Shown: positions 8,070-16,460, numbered from the stretch's first letter. The stretch: DNA of 58,741 nt from DASXRC01 sp036506495 (GCA_036506495.1 DASXRQ010000185.1:1-58741), one strand, 5' to 3'. Notes: a model not told the origin generated them from the sequence alone. Translations and numbers: made by a program.

Positions 8070-9185
8070 ATGACGGTCACAATCTCCCGGCCCGTGCGGC
8101 GGCGCCCCACCTTCCACGAGCTGCCGGTCGCCGCCATCGACCGGCTCACGGATGACGCCGTGGCCCTCACGTTCGAGGTCCCTGCCGAGCTGCGCGAGGC
8201 GTACGCCTTCCGGGCCGGTCAGCACCTGACTGTCCGGCGGGTGGACGAGGCGACCGGCGAGGACGTCCGGCGGTCGTACTCCATCTGCTCGACGCCGGCG
8301 GAGCTCGCGCGGCACGGCCGGCTGCGGATCGGCGTGAAGGAGATACCGGGCGGCGCGTTCTCGACCTTCGTGGCCCAGGCGCTGCGTCCCGGCGAAACAG
8401 TCGAGGTCATGCCGCCGCTCGGGCACTTCACGACCGAGCTCGCACCGACGCGGACCCGGCGGTACGCCGCGATCGCGGCCGGCTCGGGGCTCACGCCGGT
8501 GCTCTCGTTGATCACGGCGGCGCTGGAGACCGAGCCGGAGAGCACGTTCACGCTGCTCTACGGGAACCGGTACGCCCGCAGCGTGATGTTCGTCGAGGAA
8601 CTGGCCGACCTGAAGGACCGGTTCCCGGCCCGCCTGCACGTCGTGCACGTGCTGTCCCGGGAGTCGCAGGAGGCCGAGCTGCTCTCCGGCCGGCTCGACG
8701 CGAGGCGGCTGAACCGGCTGTTCGACACGCTGGTACCGGTCGAGCGGATCGACGAATGGTTCCTGTGCGGGCCGTACGGCATGGTCGTCGACGCCCGCGC
8801 GGTTCTGGCGGACCGTGGTGTACCCGACCGGGCGGTGCACACCGAGCTGTTCCACGTGGAGGAGGCCCCGCCGCCGCCCCGGCGCAGGAGCGCGGCGGGC
8901 GGCGCCGACACGGCCGAAGTGACGATCATGCTCGACGGACGGGCGTCGACCTTCCGCATGGACCGCGACGAGCGCGTGCTCGACGCCGCCCTGCGGGTGC
9001 GCAGTGAGCTGCCGTTCGCGTGCAGGGGCGGGGTGTGTTCGACCTGCCGGGCCAAGCTCGTCGAGGGCAAGGTGACAATGGCGAGGAACTACGCCCTCGA
9101 GCCCGACGAGCTCGCCGCCGGGTATGTGTTGACTTGCCAATCCAGCCCGGTGACCGACAAGCTCGTGGTCGACTACGACGCATAG
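8070..9185 (+). CDS. paaE: PaaE, NAD(P)H-dependent reductase of the epoxidase
   Basis: A 371-aa electron-transfer component that passes electrons from NAD(P)H through FAD and a 2Fe-2S centre to PaaA. It has an N-terminal ferredoxin-reductase FAD domain (RRSYSICSTP region), a nucleotide-binding domain (AIAAGSGLTPVLSLI) and a C-terminal plant-type ferredoxin domain with cluster ligands C318, C323, C326 and C356. It lies 7 bases after paaD and completes paaABCDE. Genes for ring opening or for phenylacetate-CoA ligase are not in the window. Confidence 0.94.
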   Translation: MTVTISRPVRRRPTFHELPVAAIDRLTDDAVALTFEVPAELREAYAFRAGQHLTVRRVDEATGEDVRRSYSICSTPAELARHGRLRIGVKEIPGGAFSTFVAQALRPGETVEVMPPLGHFTTELAPTRTRRYAAIAAGSGLTPVLSLITAALETEPESTFTLLYGNRYARSVMFVEELADLKDRFPARLHVVHVLSRESQEAELLSGRLDARRLNRLFDTLVPVERIDEWFLCGPYGMVVDARAVLADRGVPDRAVHTELFHVEEAPPPPRRRSAAGGADTAEVTIMLDGRASTFRMDRDERVLDAALRVRSELPFACRGGVCSTCRAKLVEGKVTMARNYALEPDELAAGYVLTCQSSPVTDKLVVDYDA

Positions 9186-9248
9186 CCGCCGCGGCCCATC
9201 CGACCGGCCGCCGGCCGCGAACCCCCGACGAGGACACGAGGTCGCGAC

Positions 9249-9860
9249 ATGGGTGATCGTGCGCGGTGGGAGCCGGGCCCCGACCGCCCCCGTGCCGTGG
9301 ACGCACCGCACGCCGACGACGCCGACGTGCTGCTCCGCGCGGTCGCACGCGGCGACGAGTCCGCCTTCGCCCGGCTCTACGACCTGGTCGCGGCCCGGGT
9401 GTTCGGCCTCGTGCGCCGGGTGCTGCGAGATCCGGCGCAGGCCGAGGAGGTCACCCAGGAGGTGCTCGTCGAGATCTGGCGCACCGCGGCCCGGTTCGAC
9501 CCGACCCGAGGGTCGGCGACCTCCTGGATGTTCACGATCGCGCATCGCCGGGCCGTGGACCGGGTGCGTGCGGAGCAGGCAGCGGCGGACCGCGTGCGAC
9601 GGGCCGCCGCCTCGGCGGCCGACACGCCCTACGACGAGGTCGTCGAGCGGGCCACCGCCCGGCTGGAGCAGCAGCAGGTACGCCACTGTCTCGACGCGCT
9701 CACCGAGCTGCAGCGGGAGGCGATCACGCTCGCGTACTACGGCGGGTACACGTACCGCGAGGTCGCGGAGCTGCTCGACGCCGGCCTGCCGACGGTCAAG
9801 ACCCGGATGCGAGACGGGCTGATCCGGTTGCGCGACTGTCTGGGGGTGAGCGTGGCATGA
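9249..9860 (+). CDS. sigK: ECF RNA polymerase sigma factor, SigK-like
   Basis: A 203-aa alternative sigma factor. Region 2 spans about residues 25-105 (EEVTQEVLVEIWRTAARFDP, then SWMFTIAHRRAVDRVR), and region 4 about 140-195 (LQREAITLAYYGGYTYREVA, then LPTVKTRMRDGLIRLRD). The AYYGGYTYREVAELL form of region 4 is typical of SigK-type ECF factors. The stop overlaps the start of an anti-sigma gene by ATGA, so factor and inhibitor are made together. Target promoters were not looked for. Confidence 0.9.
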   Translation: MGDRARWEPGPDRPRAVDAPHADDADVLLRAVARGDESAFARLYDLVAARVFGLVRRVLRDPAQAEEVTQEVLVEIWRTAARFDPTRGSATSWMFTIAHRRAVDRVRAEQAAADRVRRAAASAADTPYDEVVERATARLEQQQVRHCLDALTELQREAITLAYYGGYTYREVAELLDAGLPTVKTRMRDGLIRLRDCLGVSVA

Positions 9861-10597
9861 CCGACGACATCCACACGCTCGCCGGCGCGTACGCCCTCGA
9901 CGCAGTCAACGACATCGAGCGGGCCGCGTTCACCCGGCACGTGGCCGGCTGTGAATCGTGCGCGCAGGAGGTCGCCGAGCTGCGGGCGACCGCGGCCCGG
10001 CTGGCGGACGCCACCTGGTCGGCGCCGCCCCCGGGCATGCGGGCGGCGGTGCTGGCGCGCGCCACGCGTACCCGTCAAGAGGCGCCCGGGGCGCGGGAGC
10101 GGGACCGCACCGCGGTGGCCGCCGCGCAGCGGCGCTGGCGTCGTTGGACGGCCGCCGCGGTGGCTGCGGGCATCATCGCCGTTGGCGGCGCCGCGGCCAG
10201 CTATGCGATCCAGGAGCAGCGGGTACGCGACGAGCGGGCGGCCGCGGAGGAGGCGCGCGCCGAGGCTGCCGCGATCCAGGACGTGCTCCGGGCGCCGGAC
10301 GCGACGTTGCGGCGCCATGCGGCCAGCACCTCTGGGACCGTAACCGTGGTGGACGCGCCGTCGCGGGACGCGGCGGTGGTGCTCCTCGACGCCCTGCCGA
10401 CGCCGGGAGCGCACAAGGCGTACCAGCTCTGGCTCGGCCATGGCGGCGCGATGACGTCGGCGGGAGTGCTCGCGGCCGGGCAGACCAGCGCGCTGATCCC
10501 GCGACTCGGCAATGCCGACGCGGTGGGCGTCTCGCTCGAGCCCGCGGGCGGGTCGGCGCAGCCGACGGATGTCGTGGGACTCGTCGCGCTGACCTGA
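9857..10597 (+). CDS. rskA: Anti-sigma-K factor, RskA-like membrane protein
   Basis: A 246-aa inhibitor of the sigma factor encoded just upstream. The N-terminal cytoplasmic domain has a zinc-type H28-x3-C32-x2-C35 motif (HVAGCESC); one membrane helix follows at about 94-116, then an extracytoplasmic RskA domain with PSRDAAVVLLDALPTPGAHK and YQLWLGHGG. Regulation in this family is by proteolysis of the anti-sigma factor after a redox or envelope signal; that step is inferred from the family. Confidence 0.9.
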   Translation: MTDDIHTLAGAYALDAVNDIERAAFTRHVAGCESCAQEVAELRATAARLADATWSAPPPGMRAAVLARATRTRQEAPGARERDRTAVAAAQRRWRRWTAAAVAAGIIAVGGAAASYAIQEQRVRDERAAAEEARAEAAAIQDVLRAPDATLRRHAASTSGTVTVVDAPSRDAAVVLLDALPTPGAHKAYQLWLGHGGAMTSAGVLAAGQTSALIPRLGNADAVGVSLEPAGGSAQPTDVVGLVALT

Positions 10598-10688
10598 CCC
10601 GCGTTGGGTCACCGTCCGGGCTGGCCCGTGGACCGAATCCAGGGTGAGCCGCCGACGCGCGGCGGCCGTTCCCAGCGGGAGGTCCAGC

Positions 10689-11108
10689 ATGACGACGTAC
10701 AGCGGCTCCGGCACACTTGCCGGCCGCCGGATCAACACGCTCGTCGCGTTCGCGTTCGGCGCGGTCTTCGTCCTCGTCGGTCTGACCGGCTTCTTCGTCT
10801 CCGGAGGACACCACGCGGTCGGCGAGACCGGCGGCGATCTGCTCGGCCTGTTCCGGGTGAACGTCTTGCACAACATCGTTCACCTCGGGGTCGGGGCGGC
10901 GCTGATCGCCGCGGCGATCGTTGGTAACCGGGCCGCGAAGACGGCGAACGTGCTCTTCGGCGTCGTCTACCTCGTGGTGTTCGCGTACGGATTGTTCGCG
11001 GTCGGGTCGGGCGCCAACATCATCGCGCTCAACGGCGCGGACAACGCCCTGCACCTGGTTCTCGGCCTGGTGCTGACCACCGTCGGCCTCGCCACCGACC
11101 GGAAATGA
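10689..11108 (+). CDS. DUF4383 small membrane protein
   Basis: A 139-aa protein with four predicted membrane helices: one in the N-terminal third (VAFAFGAVFVLVGLTGFFV), one after NVLHNIVHLGVG, one around FGVVYLVVFAYGLF, and one at the end. The conserved GLFRVNVLHNIVHLGVG and ALNGADNALHLVLGL match DUF4383; function is unknown. ATG 10689 is chosen because GGGAGG lies 6 bases upstream; a longer frame from 10644 lacks a site. It follows the sigK-rskA pair and may belong to the same regulon, which is only inference. Confidence 0.82.
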   Translation: MTTYSGSGTLAGRRINTLVAFAFGAVFVLVGLTGFFVSGGHHAVGETGGDLLGLFRVNVLHNIVHLGVGAALIAAAIVGNRAAKTANVLFGVVYLVVFAYGLFAVGSGANIIALNGADNALHLVLGLVLTTVGLATDRK

Positions 11109-11124
11109 TGCGGCTGGCCGGGAT

Positions 11125-11191
11125 CCGCGCAACCTTGCCCGGGTTGCTGTGTCGGCAGGCCGTTGACACGCCAACCCGTGCGAGGTTGCGG
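11125..11191. repeat. Imperfect inverted repeat between convergent genes (REP/terminator-like)
   Basis: Left arm 11125-11153 and right arm 11165-11191 pair imperfectly around a short loop, including GTGTC with GACAC and GGGTTG with CAACCC. It separates a plus-strand gene from a minus-strand gene, so it can act as a two-way terminator. The right arm contains CAACCCGTGCGAGGTTGCGG, which recurs with one mismatch at 43582-43601. Confidence 0.55.
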
Positions 11192-11194
11192 CAG

Positions 11195-12154
11195 TCAGCG
11201 TTTGGTGATGGCGTCCAGCGCGGCGAGGTCGTCGGCGGAGGGCCGCCAGTCCGCGGCCGCCGCGTTCGCGCGCACCTGCTCCGGCGTGGTGGCACCGGCG
11301 ATCACCGAGGCGACCGCGGATTGCGCGGCGAGCCAGCCGATGGCCACCTCGAGCGGCGTACGGCCGCGTTCGCTCGCGTACTTCTCGATGGCCTCGATGG
11401 TGTCCCACGGCGCGGCCGCGAGCCGCGGCGCGAACCGCTCGATGGACAGCCGGCTGCCCGGCGGCGGCGACTCGCCCCGGCGGTACTTGCCGGTGAGCAG
11501 GCCGTCCGCGAGCGGGAAGTAGGGCAGCAGGCCCAGCCCGAACCGCTGGCAGGCCGGGGCGAGCTCGGCCTCGACCTCGCGGCGCAGGAGGTTGTAGTGG
11601 TTCTGGGCGCCGATGAACGGCGTGAAACCGCAGCTGCGCGCTGTCCACGCGGCGTCGGCCACGTGCCAGGCCGCGAAATTGGAGCAGCCGATGTACCGCA
11701 CCTTCCCGGCGCGGACCAGGTCGTCGAGCGCGGAGAGCGTCTCCTCGATGGGCGTACCGGCGTCGGGTTCGTGCATCTGGTACAGGTCGATGTGGTCGGT
11801 GCCGAGCCGGCCCAACGACGCCTCGGCGGCACGAACCACGTATCGGCGGGCGCCCCGCGCGCCGCGGTCCGGTCCATTGCGCCCGGCCATGTCCATGCCG
11901 AACTTCGTGGCGACCACCGCGTCGTCGCGCCGGCCGCCGGCCGCGAGCGCGGCGCCGAGGAACTCCTCCGAGCGGCCGTACCCACCGTAGGTGTCGGCCG
12001 TGTCGAACAGCGTGACGCCCTCGTCCAGTGCCGTCTCGACCACGGCCCGGGTCTGCGCCGCGTCGAGCTTGCGCCCGAAGTTGTTGCAGCCGATGCCGAC
12101 CACTGAGACCACGAGCCCCGAGTCGCCCAGCCGCCGGTAGCTCATCCCACCCAT
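11195..12154 (-). CDS. Aldo/keto reductase
   Basis: A 319-aa NADPH-dependent TIM-barrel oxidoreductase. The catalytic tetrad is visible: D51 and Y56 in LFDTADTYGGYGRSEEFLG, K84 in VATKFGMDM, and H128 in HIDLYQMHEPD. Later segments (YIGCSNFAAWHVADA and a QNHYNLLRRE block) match the AKR family that acts on small carbonyls; the substrate is unknown. It is divergent from mqnC with only 41 bases between starts. A TAGGGT box ends 6 bases before ATG 12154, suggesting a leaderless mRNA. Confidence 0.9.
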   Translation of the reverse strand: MGGMSYRRLGDSGLVVSVVGIGCNNFGRKLDAAQTRAVVETALDEGVTLFDTADTYGGYGRSEEFLGAALAAGGRRDDAVVATKFGMDMAGRNGPDRGARGARRYVVRAAEASLGRLGTDHIDLYQMHEPDAGTPIEETLSALDDLVRAGKVRYIGCSNFAAWHVADAAWTARSCGFTPFIGAQNHYNLLRREVEAELAPACQRFGLGLLPYFPLADGLLTGKYRRGESPPPGSRLSIERFAPRLAAAPWDTIEAIEKYASERGRTPLEVAIGWLAAQSAVASVIAGATTPEQVRANAAAADWRPSADDLAALDAITKR

Positions 12155-12160
12155 GGCCCG

Positions 12161-12189
12161 ACCCTACGTCCGGGGCGGTCCCGTACCCT
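12161..12189. promoter_or_regulatory. Back-to-back -10 boxes for the AKR gene and mqnC
   Basis: On the minus strand TAGGGT (12166-12161) lies 6 bases before ATG 12154. On the plus strand TACCCT (12184-12189) lies 6 bases before GTG 12196. Both fit TANNNT and predict leaderless mRNAs from overlapping divergent promoters. Confidence 0.5.
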
Positions 12190-12195
12190 CGGGGT

Positions 12196-13386
12196 GTGAC
12201 GCGGAACCGGGAGATCGACAGTATCCTGCGGCGCGCCGCCGACGGCGGGCGGATCACGCCCGACGAGGCGCTGCTCCTCTACACCGACGCACCGTTCCAC
12301 CCGCTCGGCGAGGCGGCGGATGCGGTGCGCCGCCGGCGCTACCCGGACAACATCGTCACCTACCTGATCGATCGCAACATCAACTACACGAACGTCTGCG
12401 TGACGGCGTGCAAGTTCTGCGCGTTCTATCGGGCGCCCAAGCACGCGGAGGGCTGGTCGCACTCGCTCGAGGAGATCCTGCGTCGATGCGGCGAGGCGGT
12501 GGAGCTGGGCGCGACGCAGGTGATGTTGCAGGGTGGCCACCACCCGGACTACGGCGTCGAGTACTACGAGGAGCTGTTCTCGGCGGTCAAGGCGGCGTAC
12601 CCGGAGCTGGTCATCCACTCGATCGGGCCCAGCGAGATCGTCCACATGTCCCGGGTCTCGGGTGTGTCGATCGAGGAAGCGGTCCGCCGGATCTCGGCGG
12701 CCGGTCTCGACTCGATCGCCGGCGCGGGGGCCGAGATGCTGCCGGACCGGCCGCGTAGCGCGATCGCCCCGCTTAAGGAGTCCGGCGCACGGTGGCTGGA
12801 GGTCATGGAGATCGCGCACCGGCTCGGCGTCGAGTCGACCGCGACGATGATGATGGGTACCGGGGAGACGAACGCCGAGCGCATCGAGCACCTGAGAATG
12901 ATCAGAGACATTCAGGACCGCACCGGCGGATTCCGCGCGTTCATCCCGTGGACGTACCAGCCGGAGAACAACCACCTCCGCGGCCGTACGCAGGCCACCA
13001 CCCTGGAGTACCTGAGGCTCATCGCGGTCGCCCGGCTGTTCTTCGACAACGTCGCCCACCTGCAGGCGTCCTGGCTGACGACGGGCAAGGACGTCGGGCA
13101 GCTGGCGCTGCACATGGGCGTGGACGACCTCGGTTCGATCATGCTCGAGGAGAACGTCATCTCGAGCGCGGGCGCGCGGCACCGGTCGAACCTGCACGAG
13201 CTGGTCTGGATGATCCGCTCGGCCGACCGGATTCCGGCCCAGCGCGACACGCTCTACCGGCACCTGCGCGTCCATCGGACGCCGGCGGACGACCCCACCG
13301 ACGAGCGCGTCGTCTCGCACTTCTCGTCGATCGCGCTGCCAGGCGGCGGGGCCGGCCGGCAGCTGCCACTCGTCGACGCGCGCTGA
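12196..13386 (+). CDS. mqnC: Cyclic dehypoxanthinyl futalosine synthase MqnC (radical SAM)
   Basis: A 396-aa radical-SAM enzyme that cyclises dehypoxanthinyl futalosine in the futalosine pathway to menaquinone. The 4Fe-4S motif C68-x3-C72-x2-C75 is present (CVTACKFC), followed by the family segments VMLQGGHHPDYGVEYYE, HSIGPSEIVH and FIPWTYQPENNHL. GTG 12196 is preferred because a TACCCT box ends 6 bases upstream. The upstream frame is open but overlaps the divergent gene. It is followed by menG after 5 bases. Confidence 0.95.
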   Translation: MTRNREIDSILRRAADGGRITPDEALLLYTDAPFHPLGEAADAVRRRRYPDNIVTYLIDRNINYTNVCVTACKFCAFYRAPKHAEGWSHSLEEILRRCGEAVELGATQVMLQGGHHPDYGVEYYEELFSAVKAAYPELVIHSIGPSEIVHMSRVSGVSIEEAVRRISAAGLDSIAGAGAEMLPDRPRSAIAPLKESGARWLEVMEIAHRLGVESTATMMMGTGETNAERIEHLRMIRDIQDRTGGFRAFIPWTYQPENNHLRGRTQATTLEYLRLIAVARLFFDNVAHLQASWLTTGKDVGQLALHMGVDDLGSIMLEENVISSAGARHRSNLHELVWMIRSADRIPAQRDTLYRHLRVHRTPADDPTDERVVSHFSSIALPGGGAGRQLPLVDAR

Positions 13387-13391
13387 CCGCC

Positions 13392-14084
13392 GTGCCGCGC
13401 GCCAGCCTCGACAAGCAGCCGCACGAGGTCGCTGCGATGTTCGACGGCGTGGCGACGAGGTACGACCGGATCAACACGATCCTGTCGTTCGGGCGGGACC
13501 GGGCGTGGCGCCGCGGGACGCGGGGAGCGCTCCGGTTGCGCCCCGGCGACCGGGTGCTCGACGTGGGCGCCGGAACCGGAGTGTCGACGGCCGAGCTCGC
13601 TCGCTCCGGGGCGTACGCCGTCGGGTCCGACATCTCGCTCGGCATGCTGCGGGCGGGTCGCCGATCGCGGCCCACGGTGCCGCTGCTCGCCGGGGACGCG
13701 CTCCGGCTGCCGTTCGCCGACGCCACCTTCGACGCGGTGACGATCTCGTTCGCGCTGCGCAACATCGTCGACCCGGCGAGTGCGCTGCGCGAGTTCGCAC
13801 GGGTGACGAGGCCGGGCGGCCGGCTCGTGGTCTGCGAGTTCAGCCACCCGACCAGCCGCGCGTTCCGGACCGCGTACCTGCGGTACCTGATGGGCGCGCT
13901 GCCGGCCGTGGCCCGGCGGGTCGCGAGCAACCCCGACGCGTACGTCTACCTGGCCGAGTCCATCCGGGCCTGGCCCGACCAGCGCGCGTTGGCCCGCCGG
14001 ATCGCGGCGTCCGGGTGGAGCGACGTGAGCTGGCGCAACCTGACGGGCGGCGTCGTCGCACTCCACCGGGGCGTTTGCGCCTGA
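13392..14084 (+). CDS. menG: Demethylmenaquinone methyltransferase (MenG/UbiE family)
   Basis: A 230-aa SAM-dependent methyltransferase catalysing the last ring methylation of menaquinone. It has the SAM-binding motif VLDVGAGTGVSTAELA, then GDALRLPFADATFDAVTISF and LRNIVDPASALREFARVTRP, the UbiE/MenG signature. The N-terminal AAMFDGVATRYDRINTILSF is also characteristic. GTG 13392 starts 5 bases after the mqnC stop, so the two genes are one transcript and act in the same pathway. Confidence 0.93.
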   Translation: MPRASLDKQPHEVAAMFDGVATRYDRINTILSFGRDRAWRRGTRGALRLRPGDRVLDVGAGTGVSTAELARSGAYAVGSDISLGMLRAGRRSRPTVPLLAGDALRLPFADATFDAVTISFALRNIVDPASALREFARVTRPGGRLVVCEFSHPTSRAFRTAYLRYLMGALPAVARRVASNPDAYVYLAESIRAWPDQRALARRIAASGWSDVSWRNLTGGVVALHRGVCA

Positions 14085-14189
14085 CCAACGCGTACGTCGT
14101 CGCAGATCGACCGGGCCGCCGAGTGTCCGAATTCCGGATATATGGCCGAATTGGCCGGCTACCCTGTGGTGATCGAGCGGGGGTGCGCG

Positions 14190-14438
14190 ATGAACGAGGG
14201 ATCTGAATCGGCCGACGTCGACCGTCCGATCGCCGCGGAGGCCGCCAGCCCGAGCGGAGGCTCGACCGGAGACTCGACCGGAGACTCGACCGGCGATTGG
14301 GAGCCGTTCGGCGGAGGGTACGGCAGCCCGCCCGTCACGGTCGCCGAACTGGAGGCGGCGGCCAGACGGGCCGCGACGGGGCGGGCCGCGACGGCGCGGG
14401 CCGCGATCGGGCAGGCCACGACCCGGCGCCGTCGATAA
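14190..14438 (+). CDS. Small repeat-containing hypothetical protein
   Basis: An 82-aa hydrophilic protein I do not recognise. Two internal tandem repeats make up much of it: three 12-bp units encoding GGSTGDSTGDST (14256-14291), and three 15-bp units encoding an Ala/Arg/Thr-rich tail (14365-14409). Between them lies a PPVTVAELEAAAR helix. ATG 14190 has GGGG about 7 bases upstream, and a TACCCT box at 14160-14165 could be its promoter. A longer frame begins at 14142. It could be a non-functional open frame in repetitive DNA. Confidence 0.45.
   Translation: MNEGSESADVDRPIAAEAASPSGGSTGDSTGDSTGDWEPFGGGYGSPPVTVAELEAAARRAATGRAATARAAIGQATTRRRR
14256..14409 (+). repeat. Two in-frame tandem repeat arrays (12 bp x3 and 15 bp x3)
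   Basis: GGAGACTCGACC occurs three times at 14256-14291, the first copy with one change. Units close to GGCGGGCCGCGACGG occur three times at 14365-14409. Unit lengths are multiples of 3, so both arrays can change copy number without breaking the frame. Confidence 0.7.
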
Positions 14439-14458
14439 TCCGTGCCGCATGTCCGTCA

Positions 14459-14560
14459 GAGTTGGGGGGTGGCCGGCCGGCCCAGCGGCCAACTGTGACG
14501 GAGTTGGGGTGGGCGGCCGGTCCAGCGGCCAAGTGTGACGGAGTTGGGCGAGGGGGCGGC
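14459..14560. repeat. Non-coding 40-bp tandem repeat, about 2.5 copies
   Basis: Units begin GAGTTGGG at about 14459, 14501 and 14541 and share a core GCGGCCAASTGTGACGGAGT. The first two are nearly full length and the third is partial. The array lies between the small repeat protein and the reductase gene. No gene is seen in 14439-14683. Confidence 0.65.
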
Positions 14561-14644
14561 CGGGATTGGACCGACGCCCGGGAGTTAGGCCCACCTACCC
14601 GCACGGCTCCGCCGGGACGGTCTTAGACTGCTCGCCGGGCGGGC

Positions 14645-14662
14645 TTGTGAACACTTTCACGA
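14645..14662 (+). promoter_or_regulatory. Near-consensus Rex (NADH-sensing repressor) operator
   Basis: TTGTGAACACTTTCACGA is an inverted repeat GTGAA-N4-TTCAC and matches the Streptomyces Rex site TGTGAACNNNTTCACA at 12 of 13 fixed bases. It is centred about 30 bases before GTG 14684. A TAGACT box at 14624-14629 could be the -10, which would place the site just after the transcription start, as expected for a repressor. Binding is inferred; rex itself is not in the window. Confidence 0.65.
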
Positions 14663-14683
14663 GCGTTCAGGAGAGGCGGTGAG

Positions 14684-15988
14684 GTGTTGATCGAGACCGA
14701 ACCGCACACGTCCGTACCGGCACACGCCATCGAGGAAGCCGACGTCGTCATCGTCGGAGCCGGCCCGGGCGGCTCGACCACCGCGTACCACCTGGCGCGG
14801 CAGGGCGTACGCGTGCTGCTCCTGGACAAGAGCACGTTTCCGCGCGAGAAGGTCTGCGGCGACGGCCTGACCCCCCGCGCGGTCAAGCAGCTGCTCAAGA
14901 TGGGCGTCGACACGAGCCAGGAGGCCGGCTGGCTGCACAACAAGGGTCTACGTGTTATCGGCGGCGGAGTACGCCTGGAGCTGGACTGGCCCGAGCTGGC
15001 CAGCTTCCCAGGGTACGGGCTCGTGCGCACCCGGCTCGACTTCGACGACATGCTGGCCAAGCGCGCCACCGAGGCGGGCGCGGTTCTGCATACCGGCGTG
15101 AACGTCACCGGCCCGGTGCTCGACCGCGCCGGCCGGGTCGCCGGCGTGATCGCGCAGACCGACGACGGGCCCGTCCGCTTCGACGCGCCGCTCGTCGTCG
15201 CGGCCGACGGTGTCTCCGGCCGGCTGCCGCTGGCGCTGGGCCTGGCCAAGCGCGAGGACCGGCCGCTCGGGGTGGCGGTGCGGCAGTACTTTAAGTCACC
15301 GGCCCGTCACGACGACGACTACCTGGAGTCATGGCTCGAGCTGCGCAGTCGAAGCGGCGCGGACACGCTGCTGCCGGGGTACGGCTGGGTCTTCGGTCTG
15401 GGCGACGGCCGGGTCAACGTCGGCCTGGGGGTGCTCAACAGCAGCACCGCGTTCGGCAAGAGCAACTACCGCTCGATGCTCGCCGACTGGCTGTCGACCA
15501 CGCCGCCGGAGTGGGGAATGAACGACCCCGCGAACGCCGACGGCAAGGTGCTCGGCGCCGCGCTGCCCATGGGATTCAACCGGGTCCCGCACTACACCCG
15601 GGGGCTCATGCTCGTCGGTGACACGGGAGGCATGGTCAACCCGTTCAACGGCGAGGGCATCGCGTACGCGATGGAGTCGGGCGAGCTCGCCGCGGAGCTC
15701 GTGGTACAGGCGCTCGCCCGGCCGGCTGGCCGGGACCGGGAGCGCGTGCTGAACCAGTACCCGGCGGAGCTGAAGGCCCGGTACGGCGGTTACTACCGCA
15801 TCGGCGGGCTGTTCGTGAAGCTCATTGGCAGCCCGCAGATCATGAAATTGGCGACCCGGCACGGCCTGCCGCACCCGACGCTGATGCGATTCGTGCTCAA
15901 GCTCATGGCCAACCTGACCGACCCGCGGGGCGGCGACGCCACGGACCGGATCATCAACGGGATGACGCGGATCGTTCCCGCCGTGTGA
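14684..15988 (+). CDS. Geranylgeranyl-reductase-family flavoprotein (possible menaquinone reductase)
   Basis: A 434-aa FAD-dependent reductase. The dinucleotide motif G25-x-G27-x2-G30 (VIVGAGPGG) is followed by FPREKVCGDGLTPRAVKQL and GDTGGMVNPFNGEGIAYAM, the geranylgeranyl-reductase signature. In actinobacteria relatives of this enzyme (MenJ) saturate one isoprene unit of menaquinone; the position directly before nuoA and near menG fits that role, but other prenyl substrates are possible. GTG 14684 has GAGAGG 7 bases upstream. A Rex-like operator precedes it. Confidence 0.87.
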   Translation: MLIETEPHTSVPAHAIEEADVVIVGAGPGGSTTAYHLARQGVRVLLLDKSTFPREKVCGDGLTPRAVKQLLKMGVDTSQEAGWLHNKGLRVIGGGVRLELDWPELASFPGYGLVRTRLDFDDMLAKRATEAGAVLHTGVNVTGPVLDRAGRVAGVIAQTDDGPVRFDAPLVVAADGVSGRLPLALGLAKREDRPLGVAVRQYFKSPARHDDDYLESWLELRSRSGADTLLPGYGWVFGLGDGRVNVGLGVLNSSTAFGKSNYRSMLADWLSTTPPEWGMNDPANADGKVLGAALPMGFNRVPHYTRGLMLVGDTGGMVNPFNGEGIAYAMESGELAAELVVQALARPAGRDRERVLNQYPAELKARYGGYYRIGGLFVKLIGSPQIMKLATRHGLPHPTLMRFVLKLMANLTDPRGGDATDRIINGMTRIVPAV

Positions 15989-16079
15989 CCGGTGCGGTAC
16001 CCCGGGCCGACGCGCCCGGACAAGTACTAATAGTGTGAATTCGTTTTGCGATCGAGGGCAGGAAGGACGAGCAGGCAGG

Positions 16080-16445
16080 ATGTCGCTCTCGCCGTACATA
16101 CCGATCCTGGCGCTGTTCGCGCTCGCTGCGGGCTTCGCACTCTTCTCCGTCGCCCTGGCTCGGCTGATCGGACCGCGGCATCTCAACAAGGCCAAGCTCG
16201 AGGCGTACGAATGCGGCATCGAACCGACCCCGCAGCCGGTGGGCGGCGGCCGGATCCCGGTCAAGTACTACGTGACCGCCATGCTCTTCATAATCTTCGA
16301 TATCGAGATCATTTTCCTGTACCCGTGGGCGGTGTCGTTCGACGCCCTCGGCACCTTCGCGTTCGTGGAGATGTTCCTGTTCATCGCCACGGTGTTCATC
16401 GCGTACGCCTACGTGTGGCGCCGCGGTGGGCTGAACTGGGACTGA
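16080..16445 (+). CDS. nuoA: NADH-quinone oxidoreductase subunit A
   Basis: A 121-aa membrane subunit of complex I with three membrane helices. The conserved loop after helix 1 contains KAKLEAYECGIEPT, whose Cys is typical of NuoA, followed by VKYYVTAMLFIIFDIEIIFL. ATG 16080 follows GGAAGGA and CAGGCAGG; a frame from 16035 would be longer but lacks support. It is the first of fourteen nuo genes in canonical order. A TAATAG stretch at 16029-16034 could be a secondary promoter. Confidence 0.95.
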   Translation: MSLSPYIPILALFALAAGFALFSVALARLIGPRHLNKAKLEAYECGIEPTPQPVGGGRIPVKYYVTAMLFIIFDIEIIFLYPWAVSFDALGTFAFVEMFLFIATVFIAYAYVWRRGGLNWD

Positions 16446-16460
16446 GGAAGGACCCCCCGG

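Noticed and set aside
14142..14189. Upstream extension of the small repeat protein
   Set aside because: A TACCCT box at 14160-14165 and a ribosome site before ATG 14190 favour the shorter form.
16034..16049. TGTGAA-N4-TTTTGC just before nuoA as a second Rex site
   Set aside because: Only the left half matches; the right half agrees in two bases of six.
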